From Bifidobacterium primatium (GTDB lineage: Bacteria; Actinomycetota; Actinomycetes; Actinomycetales; Bifidobacteriaceae), in contig NZ_PEBI01000005.1 of assembly GCF_002802875.1 (NCBI RefSeq), positions 1-64,000 of the forward strand: a stretch of 64,000 nucleotides of DNA. Direction: 5' to 3'. Positions within the stretch are counted from its first letter, which is position 1; each line of letters begins with the position of its first letter. Shown here piece after piece: positions 7,643-14,803 of this stretch. The position numbers were made by a program, and so were the translations under genes. The notes under the pieces are model-generated. The model saw only the letters and a program-made list of their open reading frames with translations. It searched no databases and was not told the DNA's origin.

Positions 7643-9151
7643 ATGAACGAAACGACCATGAATCAGAACGCCGCACTGACGGCGAACCAGCTGGGCGAGT
7701 ACTCCGCCCTGTTCAACGCCGATCGCGCGAACATCGTGGCGGCAAGCGCGGCCACCAGCAGCGGCGTGCTCAAGGCGGCGACCGACTATCGCGGACTGCG
7801 CGCCCTGCCCCGCGAATTCTCCATCGAGCTCAAGCAGGGGTCCGTCACCTCGCAGCGTCATTCGGGACGCTGCTGGATGTTCGCAAGCCTCAACGTGCTT
7901 CGTCAGGACGTAATCCGCCGTTGGGAACTCGACGACTTCGAGTTCTCGGAGACGTATCTGTTCTTCTACGACAAACTGGAGAAGTCGAATTACTATCTCG
8001 AACAGGTATTGGCGACGTTGGACGAGCCGACCGATTCGCGACTGTTCCAAGCCGTCAACGGCTATCCGGCCGACGACGGCGGATGGTGGGCGATGTTCGC
8101 CGCGTTGGCCGCCAAGTACGGCCTGGTACCGAAGTCGGCGTATCCGGAGAATGCGAACTCGCGCGATTCCGACGCCCTGACGCAGTATCTCAACGCGAAG
8201 CTGCGCGAGTTCGCACTCGAGCTGCGCACCGCATATGCGAACGGCACGAGCGTGGACGAGCTGCGTGGCCGCAAGAGCGCGATGATGAACGACGTGTACC
8301 GCATCGTGGCCGTGTCGTTGGGCGAGCCGCCGCGGTCGTTCGACTGGGTCGTGCGCGGCAAGGACGATGACGAGGACGACAAGGGCAAGAAGAACAACAA
8401 GGGCGAAGCCGTCAAGGCCGATGGAGCCGATGATTCCGCAAAGGACGGCGCCAAGAACGACGCCGAAGCGGCGAAAGACGCCAAGAAGCCCGACGACGGC
8501 TTCGTGAAGGGCAAGGTCATCGCCGAATACGGCATCACGCCCAAGGAGTTCTACGACAAGTACGTGAAGCAGGATCTCGACCGGTACGTCGGCCTGGTGA
8601 ACGCGCCGATGAAGCGCACACCGTTCGGCAGACTGTATCGTCTCGCCCACGAAGGCAACGTGGTCGGCGGTCAGCCCATCGAGTTCGCGAACGTGACGCT
8701 CGACGTGTTCAAGAAGGCCATCATCGACCAGCTGCGCGGCGGCAGGCCGGTCTGGTTCGCCTGCGACTGCGACCAGTTCGCATTGCGCGGCGAGGGCGTG
8801 TTCGACCGGGCGAGCGTGCGTGTGGAGGACCTGTTCGGCATCGAATACACGATGGGCAAGGGCGACCGGCTGGAATACGGCGTCAGCCCGTCGAACCATG
8901 CGATGACGCTGATCGGCGTGAATCTCGACGCCAGCGGCAGGCCGAACCGTTGGAAGATCGAGAACAGCTGGGGCAAGGATGCGGGCCGTGACGGCTACTT
9001 CACCGCGACCGATGCCTGGTTCGACGATTATGTGAACGAGGTAGCGATCCATGACGACGTGCTCGACGACGAGACGAAAGCCATCTTCGGCACCGAGCCG
9101 GTGATGGTGCAGCCGTGGGAGCCGATTTCGCGTGCCACGCGCTGCGAGTGA
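7643..9151 (+). CDS. pepC: aminopeptidase C (bleomycin hydrolase family, C1B)
   Basis: A cytoplasmic cysteine aminopeptidase that trims N-terminal residues from peptides. From the chosen start it is 502 residues. The papain-type catalytic set is intact: Q71 and C77 in QRHSGRCWMFAS, H419 in SNHAMTLIGV, and N441 in ENSWG. The family is usually about 445 residues. The excess is a Lys/Asp/Ala-rich insertion at residues 239-285 that looks disordered and is unlike the catalytic core. ATGs at 7631, 7643 and 7658 are possible; none has a strong ribosome site, and 7643 best matches the family N-terminus. The gene stands alone between two copies of a 314-bp repeat. Confidence 0.93.
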   Translation: MNETTMNQNAALTANQLGEYSALFNADRANIVAASAATSSGVLKAATDYRGLRALPREFSIELKQGSVTSQRHSGRCWMFASLNVLRQDVIRRWELDDFEFSETYLFFYDKLEKSNYYLEQVLATLDEPTDSRLFQAVNGYPADDGGWWAMFAALAAKYGLVPKSAYPENANSRDSDALTQYLNAKLREFALELRTAYANGTSVDELRGRKSAMMNDVYRIVAVSLGEPPRSFDWVVRGKDDDEDDKGKKNNKGEAVKADGADDSAKDGAKNDAEAAKDAKKPDDGFVKGKVIAEYGITPKEFYDKYVKQDLDRYVGLVNAPMKRTPFGRLYRLAHEGNVVGGQPIEFANVTLDVFKKAIIDQLRGGRPVWFACDCDQFALRGEGVFDRASVRVEDLFGIEYTMGKGDRLEYGVSPSNHAMTLIGVNLDASGRPNRWKIENSWGKDAGRDGYFTATDAWFDDYVNEVAIHDDVLDDETKAIFGTEPVMVQPWEPISRATRCE

Positions 9152-9191
9152 AATCACAGGAAGAGATTTTTGGAGATTTTGCTCTACGCCC

Positions 9192-9505
9192 TGTCACGGA
9201 ATCGTGGATTCATGCGGATCGTCGTTCCGTGACAGGCGGCGTGGTACGGAACGACAGCCTGCATCGGATTACGCGTTCCGTACCAAAATATCGTGGCATG
9301 GAACGCAAGAAATTGCCCTATCGTCGTTCCGTGCCGCAACAGATCACATCGATGATTTTCGAATCATTGCAATATCAACGATGTCGATGACGACGACCGC
9401 GTTGATATTGGCAGGGGAATAGATAATGCCCGCTTTTTGCATTCCCTGACACAAGAAAACGGCACGGAATGCGAAAACTCGGGTTTTCGACATTCCGTGC
9501 CGGGA
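9192..9505. repeat. right copy of the 314-bp repeat flanking pepC
   Basis: It is collinear with 7129-7442: ten TTCCnTGnCA/TGnCAnGGAA half-sites at offsets 0, 33, 50, 84, 102, 135, 217, 250, 268 and 301, and AATCATTGCAAT at 9362. It begins 41 bp after the pepC stop. The palindromic sites are better conserved than the sequence between them. Perfect pairs here include CCTGTCACGGAA/TTCCGTGACAGG (9190-9236) and TGGTACGGAAC/GTTCCGTACCA (9242-9285). Confidence 0.75.
9461..9501. terminator. 18-bp hairpin between convergent pepC and fhs
   Basis: GGCACGGAATG plus CGAAAAC pairs with GTTTTCG plus CATTCCGTGCC around a TCGG tetraloop, with one bulged A. The position between convergent genes suits a bidirectional terminator, although T tracts are weak. 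It is formed by the last half-sites of the right repeat. Confidence 0.5.
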
Positions 9506-9517
9506 ACCATGTCTTCA

Positions 9518-9611
9518 TGTCATTCTGAACGGAGGGCGCAAGCCCAGGGTCGAAGAATCCTGACCCGCGGGAATAAGATTCTTCGACTCACTTCGTTCGC
9601 TCAGGATGACA
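9518..9611. repeat. 94-bp REP-like palindromic element
   Basis: Outer arms TGTCATTCTGA (9518-9528) and TCAGGATGACA (9601-9611) enclose perfect inner arms GTCGAAGAATC (9549-9559) and GATTCTTCGAC (9577-9587). The sequence resembles the CATCCTGAGC...CGAAGAATC intergenic palindromes common in several bacterial phyla. Confidence 0.65.
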
Positions 9612-9636
9612 GTGGGAGACAATCACATGGCGATCA

Positions 9637-11160
9637 TCACACGATCTTGGGCATGGGGGTGGTGAGGGACTTCGTGAGGTTCACCTGCACGACGCCGGAG
9701 CCGGCGCGCACCTCCACCTTCTTCAGCGTGACCGTGCGCTCCTCGGCGGGAGCGGTGTCGTCGTCGGTCATGGTGGCCGGGGACTTCACGGCGCATACGG
9801 CGAAGTCGTTGAGGTCGCGACCGAGGTTGGCGACGAGCTCGCGGGCGTCGGCCAGCGACTCCTCGAAGCCGGGCTTGAACACCACGCGCTCGGCGGGCAC
9901 GCCATAGGCGTTCTCGGCGATCCAGCGCACGGTGTCGACGACGTCCTCGCCCTTGTGGCTGGCCGGCTGCGACGGCGCATCCACGGCGTTGAGCGCGGTG
10001 ATGAAACCGTCGAGCTGGTCGAGCAGGCCGTCGCCGCCGTCACGGAACAGGTTGCCGATGATCGGCGCGCGGAAGCCGAGCTCGGCGGCGGTCTCCTTGA
10101 GGGCCGGAATCTGGTCGTCCTCGCCCTCCCAGAGGTTGACGAGCGGGAAGGTCGGGATGCCGAGCTTCTCGAGACGGTTCACGTGGAACGGGTAGCGCCA
10201 CTGACGGTCGGGATCGTCGCGCCAGGTGGTGGCGCGGGTCACGACGAGCGCGGCGGACGGCCACTGGGCGCCGTATTCGCGTGAGGCGATGTCGAGCCAC
10301 TTCTGCGCGCCGGCGTCGGCGCCGTAGCCGGCCTCGACGATTACGACGTCATGCAGGGCGCAGGCCATCTCCACGGAGACCAGGGTCGGGATGCCGACGG
10401 ACACGTTGGCGAACGGGCCGCCGTGCACGTACACCGGGGAGCCGTTCACGGTCTCGGTCAGGGCCGGCTTGACGGCGTCGGTGAGGATGTTGGTGATGCG
10501 CCACATGTCGGTCAGCTCGGCGAACGTCACCGGCTCGCCGTCGATCGTGCCGGCGATCATCTTGCCCACGCGCTCTGCGATCTCGTCCATCGAACGGGAG
10601 AACACGACGATCTGCATGAGCTCGCAGGTCGGGGTGAGCACCATCTTCTCGGCCACGTTGTTCTTGTTCTTGCCGTAGTCCACGGCGATGGAACGCAGGG
10701 AGCGGCTCGGCACCTCGGAGACGCGCGGCACGAGCACGGTGTCGAGCTTGCCTTCGTCCACGGCCTTCTCGGCGAAGGAGACGAGCAGGTTCTGGGCCGC
10801 CTCGATGGCGCCCATCTCGCCGCACAGACCCCAGTCGATGATCTCGGGGTGGGTCAGGGAGGCCTTGCCGCCGCCGGATGCGCCGCCCTTGGAACCGGCG
10901 GCGGTGATGCCCATGCTCGGCTGGCGCAGCACGGCGGTGGCGTCGATGCCGTGGTGGCGAAGCGCGTCGATGAGCGCGATGGTGGTGGTGGTCTTGCCTT
11001 CGCCGCGGCTCGCCTTGAGCGGGGTGTCGGCGGTGACGAGAACGACCTTGCCGTGCTTGCGCGGGGCGTCGGGGTTCTTCTTCAGGTAGTCGAGATAGCC
11101 GAAGGCGTCGATCTTCTTGACGATGCCGTACTGGCTGGTGAAATCATCGATAGTGGTCAT
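9637..11160 (-). CDS. fhs: formate--tetrahydrofolate ligase
   Basis: An ATP-dependent cytoplasmic enzyme that charges formate onto tetrahydrofolate to give 10-formyl-THF for purine synthesis and initiator-tRNA formylation. In this organism the formate probably comes from pyruvate formate-lyase. It has 507 residues, somewhat shorter than the usual 550-560. The P-loop-like RGEGKTTTT (52-60) and QPSMGITAAGSKGGASGGG block are intact. It starts at ATG 11160 behind AGAGGAGA. It is downstream of pepD on the same strand, 173 bp away, and probably has its own promoter. Confidence 0.95.
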   Translation of the reverse strand: MTTIDDFTSQYGIVKKIDAFGYLDYLKKNPDAPRKHGKVVLVTADTPLKASRGEGKTTTTIALIDALRHHGIDATAVLRQPSMGITAAGSKGGASGGGKASLTHPEIIDWGLCGEMGAIEAAQNLLVSFAEKAVDEGKLDTVLVPRVSEVPSRSLRSIAVDYGKNKNNVAEKMVLTPTCELMQIVVFSRSMDEIAERVGKMIAGTIDGEPVTFAELTDMWRITNILTDAVKPALTETVNGSPVYVHGGPFANVSVGIPTLVSVEMACALHDVVIVEAGYGADAGAQKWLDIASREYGAQWPSAALVVTRATTWRDDPDRQWRYPFHVNRLEKLGIPTFPLVNLWEGEDDQIPALKETAAELGFRAPIIGNLFRDGGDGLLDQLDGFITALNAVDAPSQPASHKGEDVVDTVRWIAENAYGVPAERVVFKPGFEESLADARELVANLGRDLNDFAVCAVKSPATMTDDDTAPAEERTVTLKKVEVRAGSGVVQVNLTKSLTTPMPKIV

Positions 11161-11333
11161 GACTCTCCTCTGGGATTGGCGAGGTTATGCGGTTCGGTTC
11201 ACGGCCCGAGCCGGCCGATTCGCGACGGCTCGGACCGCTTGATTCGCAACGTTCCTAGCGTACAACACCGGTCGGTGCGTGAGAATTACGCGTCCGGGTG
11301 CCGGTATCGTGTGCCGGTACGACGGCCGAATTT

Positions 11334-12929
11334 TCAGTTGTCGGACAGGTGGAAGTCGTTGCGCATGTTCATGCTGGCGGCGTACAGCACGTCGGAGAGC
11401 AGCGCGTCGGTCTCGGCCTTGAGCTGGTCGGCCATGGTCTGGTTGGCGGCGGCGAGCACCTCACGCACCTCGGGGTTGCGCACGGCGGCGACGATGGCGT
11501 CGGCGTCGCGCTTCCCTTCCACGGCCTCCTCCTCATCGGCCAGGTCATCGAGGTCGACCGGGTTCTCGTCGAGTCGAGACACCTGCTCGTCGGCGGCGGC
11601 CAGCATGCGATGGCCGAGTCCGCCGGTCTTCTCGCAGTATCGGTCGATCAGCGGCGACGTGGCGGCGAAGTTCGCGTCGGCGAGCGCGGCGATGAGCCTG
11701 TTCGCCCAGTAGAAGTTGTCGGAGTCGACGTGGTCGGTGGTGTCGGCGAGATAGGCGGGGGTGGCGTCGACGTTCGCGTAGAACGGCACGAGCGTGTTGA
11801 ACGCGTTGGATCCGTAGGCCATCCACTGGATGGAACGGCAGGATTCGGGACGGTAGGGTCGGATCTGCATGACGGCGAGCTGGCTCTGGCGGTTGATGCC
11901 GATGGGGCGCAGGCTGCCGCGCGTGTGCTCGTCGCCGAGCGTGCCGTATGGATCGTACGGGGTGCCCTGGTAGTGCGAGCTGAGCACGTATTTCACGTCT
12001 TCGATGGTGATCTTGCGTTCCGGCTGGCGCGCCCACGGGATGTCGTCGCTGTCGGGGCGGTGGGCGGCGTCGGGGCCGTCCCACACCTCGTCGTACGGGT
12101 TGAGGAAGCGCTGCATGTACCAGGCGCGCGGCGTGTTGTACACGTGGTCGCGGTCGGAGTGCGAACCGAACGCGTCGCGCGGGTTGAACGGCGAGACGCC
12201 TTCGACGGCGAGGTCGAGATGGTTCGTTTCGATGAATTCGCCCAGGTCGGCGGAGCACATGTGCTCCTCCTGGTCGCCGAGCGCGTCGTCGAGGTCGAAT
12301 TCGTCGATGCCCAGCTGGTTGGGCATGGTCACGTAGGCGTCGTCGGGCACGCGCTTGGCGATCCAATGATGGCCGCCGACCGTCTCGAGCCACCAGATCT
12401 CGTTGACGTCGGAGAAGGCGATGCCGTTCATTTCGTACGTGCCGTACTGCTCGAGCAGCGCGCCGAGGCGTTCGACGCCTTCGCGCGCGGAACGGATGTA
12501 CGGCAGCACGATGGTGAGCAGGTCCTCCTCGCCGATGCCGCCGGGGACTTCCGGCTCGTAGCCGTCCTCGCCTTCCACGCCGCGGGCGGGCACGAGCTCG
12601 ACCAGCGGGTCGGCGCCGAGCACGCGTTCGTTGGTGGTGAGGGTTTCGGTGGCGCTCATGGCCACGTTGGCCTCGTTGACGCCGGCCTCGCCCCAGATGC
12701 CCTGCTTGTTGACGGCATCGGGCACCGACGTGTACTGCATCGGATCGTCGGGCAGGTCGATTTCGACGTGGCTGATGACGGAACGGTACTTGCGCGGCTG
12801 TTCCTCGGGCTTGACGACGATGAACTTCTTCGACGTGAACTCGCCCTGCTGCGAATCCTCATTGCGGGCGATGATGGTGGAACCGTCGTAGCTGGCGTTC
12901 CTGCCGACCAGAATCGTGGTGCACGACAT
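11334..12929 (-). CDS. pepD: C69 family dipeptidase
   Basis: A 531-residue N-terminal-nucleophile dipeptidase. The catalytic cysteine is C3 in [13 protein letters not shown], followed by the family segment [12 protein letters not shown]. Here the cysteine lies immediately behind the start, with no propeptide, as in lactobacillus PepD enzymes. Later conserved blocks are [17 protein letters not shown] and [15 protein letters not shown]. No signal peptide is seen, so it is cytoplasmic. The nearest AGGAG is about 14 nt from the ATG, farther than usual. It follows a PEBP gene by 54 bp on the same strand, so the two may be co-transcribed. Confidence 0.92.
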   Translation of the reverse strand: MSCTTILVGRNASYDGSTIIARNEDSQQGEFTSKKFIVVKPEEQPRKYRSVISHVEIDLPDDPMQYTSVPDAVNKQGIWGEAGVNEANVAMSATETLTTNERVLGADPLVELVPARGVEGEDGYEPEVPGGIGEEDLLTIVLPYIRSAREGVERLGALLEQYGTYEMNGIAFSDVNEIWWLETVGGHHWIAKRVPDDAYVTMPNQLGIDEFDLDDALGDQEEHMCSADLGEFIETNHLDLAVEGVSPFNPRDAFGSHSDRDHVYNTPRAWYMQRFLNPYDEVWDGPDAAHRPDSDDIPWARQPERKITIEDVKYVLSSHYQGTPYDPYGTLGDEHTRGSLRPIGINRQSQLAVMQIRPYRPESCRSIQWMAYGSNAFNTLVPFYANVDATPAYLADTTDHVDSDNFYWANRLIAALADANFAATSPLIDRYCEKTGGLGHRMLAAADEQVSRLDENPVDLDDLADEEEAVEGKRDADAIVAAVRNPEVREVLAAANQTMADQLKAETDALLSDVLYAASMNMRNDFHLSDN

Positions 12930-12983
12930 GACTGTGGTGTTGCTCCTTTGATTGATGTTGTTCGATGACGATGGTAAACGGAA

Positions 12984-13544
12984 TCAGGCCTTGCCGGTGA
13001 GGAAGATGGCGTCCTGATCGGGCACGTCACCGGCGGCGTTGGCGTCGCGCAGCGCGTGGACGAGCTCGTTCATCCAGAATCCGCCGTTCAGCCCCTTGAG
13101 CGGATGCCTCGTGGCGTAGACGTGCAGATAGTAGTCGTGGTCCTTGTCCGGCGGCTGCGGTCCGTTGTATCGCATGGTCGCGGCCGGGTCGGTGCCGCCG
13201 ACGAACGGCGACGCCTGCGAGGTGCGGCCCTGCAGGGCCTCGGGAATCATGGCGACCATCTGACGGGAGAAGTCCGGCGGAATCTGCAGCGCATGGGAGT
13301 CGTTGAAGTCGTACATCAGCGCGGCGATCGGCAGGTTCGCGACCGTCCAGTGGATCCATTCGAATCCGCAGACGGGGATGGAGTCGGGGTCGGTGAACGT
13401 CCAATGCAGGTACTGGGCCTCGGGGGCGACGTCATCGACGTAGAACGGGAAGGAGACGACGGGGACGCCGGCGGCCTGGTATTCAGGCTCGGCCTGCTTG
13501 GCGAACACGTCTGGGATCGTGGTGAAATCGGCGGAAATCTTCAT
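12984..13544 (-). CDS. YbhB/YbcL-type PEBP family protein
   Basis: About 186 residues of phosphatidylethanolamine-binding-protein fold, the bacterial Raf-kinase-inhibitor-like family. The ligand-pocket segments are recognisable as LHWTFTDPDSIP and WIHWTVANLP, followed by GPQPPDKDHDYYLHVYA. The bacterial members have no settled biochemical role. No signal peptide is present, so it is cytoplasmic. I chose the internal ATG at 13544 (MKISADF), which gives the family N-terminus; a GTG at 13562 would add six residues. It lies between the LacI gene and pepD on the same strand. Confidence 0.85.
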   Translation of the reverse strand: MKISADFTTIPDVFAKQAEPEYQAAGVPVVSFPFYVDDVAPEAQYLHWTFTDPDSIPVCGFEWIHWTVANLPIAALMYDFNDSHALQIPPDFSRQMVAMIPEALQGRTSQASPFVGGTDPAATMRYNGPQPPDKDHDYYLHVYATRHPLKGLNGGFWMNELVHALRDANAAGDVPDQDAIFLTGKA

Positions 13545-13598
13545 AAACCAAGCATAGACCACAAGATGTTGCCCGACGCGAACAACCCGCGCCGCGAA

Positions 13599-14750
13599 TC
13601 ATCGTGCGGCCGGGCCGACGCTTCCGCGGACGAGCAGCGACGTCGGCAACGCGATGACGTCGCCGTCGCCGGCCGGCGCGCAGCCGTCCGGCAGACGCAG
13701 CGCCGCCATGTCGGCGTCGCCGAAGGAATCCAACGCGTACAGTCCCGTTTCGCTCATGCGCAGCAGGGCGCGGACTCCGACCGCGCCGATCTGCGCGCGA
13801 GGAATCGTGACGGTCGTCAGTTGGGGACGGACGACCGTGGATATCGGCGAATCGTCGAACGCGATGACCGACACGTCGTCGGGCACGCGGACGCCGTTCT
13901 GCGAGAGCCACGCCATCATTCCGGCGGCTATCGCATCGTTGTAGGCGATGACGCCGGTCGGCCGGCCGGCGAACGCGGCGACGTCGGCGGGACCGGCGCC
14001 GGCGATCCCACGGCCGAACAGCGTGCGGGCGGCCTGTTCGCCGCCCTGCGCCGACGAATCCACCGGCCCGATATGATGCACCGTCAGGCCCATGGACTGA
14101 CCGAGGGCACGTACGGCATGCAGGCGCGAACGGTCGGCCCACGAGTCGGGGCCGGAGACATACGCCACCTCGGAATGACGGTTCGAAGCGAGCAATGACA
14201 ACGCCTGACGGGTGCCGACGGCGACGTTCGGCACGATGCTGGAGACCGACTCCGACGGCCGGTTGAGCACCACCATGGGCACGCGGCGGGCGAGGTGGGC
14301 GATGCGGTCGGCGTCCATGCGGTCGGAGGCGATGAGGATGCCCTTCGATGTTTCGGCGATCTCCTCGACGAACGAGACCTCCCATTGGCTGCCGCGATTC
14401 GATTCGATGACGCTGATGGCAAGGCCGGAGGCGTAGGCCTCGTTCTGCGCGCCGCGCAGCAGGGCCGATGATTCGGCCGCGTCCTTGACCACAAGGCTGA
14501 TGATGCCCGAGTTCTTCATCGGGCGTTTGCGATACGGCCGGTAGACGTATCCGAGACGATCGGCGGCCTGACGAATCTGCGCCACGGTGGCGGGATTCAC
14601 CCGATCGGGGTTCTTGAAGGCGCGCGACACCGTGGATGGCGAGACGCCGGCAGCAGTGGCCACGTCCACCAGCCGCACCGGCTGGGAGGACCGAGATGCG
14701 GACGGGGAGGCGGACGCCATATCCGTATCGTCATCGGCCATACCGACCAT
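13599..14750 (-). CDS. LacI family transcriptional regulator (beside GH78)
   Basis: A 383-residue regulator. The N-terminal helix-turn-helix (about residues 26-50) reads VRLVDVATAAGVSPSTVSRAF, with the hinge after it, and the periplasmic-binding-protein-like sugar domain fills the rest. GVIAYNDAIAAGMM and VSVIAFDDSP are typical effector-domain strands. ATG 14750 has GGAGGAG at correct spacing. It begins 53 bp after the stop of the GH78 alpha-rhamnosidase gene. It is therefore probably co-transcribed with that gene and controls it in response to a rhamnoside; no clear operator palindrome was seen. Confidence 0.93.
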   Translation of the reverse strand: MVGMADDDTDMASASPSASRSSQPVRLVDVATAAGVSPSTVSRAFKNPDRVNPATVAQIRQAADRLGYVYRPYRKRPMKNSGIISLVVKDAAESSALLRGAQNEAYASGLAISVIESNRGSQWEVSFVEEIAETSKGILIASDRMDADRIAHLARRVPMVVLNRPSESVSSIVPNVAVGTRQALSLLASNRHSEVAYVSGPDSWADRSRLHAVRALGQSMGLTVHHIGPVDSSAQGGEQAARTLFGRGIAGAGPADVAAFAGRPTGVIAYNDAIAAGMMAWLSQNGVRVPDDVSVIAFDDSPISTVVRPQLTTVTIPRAQIGAVGVRALLRMSETGLYALDSFGDADMAALRLPDGCAPAGDGDVIALPTSLLVRGSVGPAAR

Positions 14751-14803
14751 GTCGTCTCCTCCCCCGGCGTCATACGCCGTGCCGCCGCGCTGCCTGAATC
14801 ACC

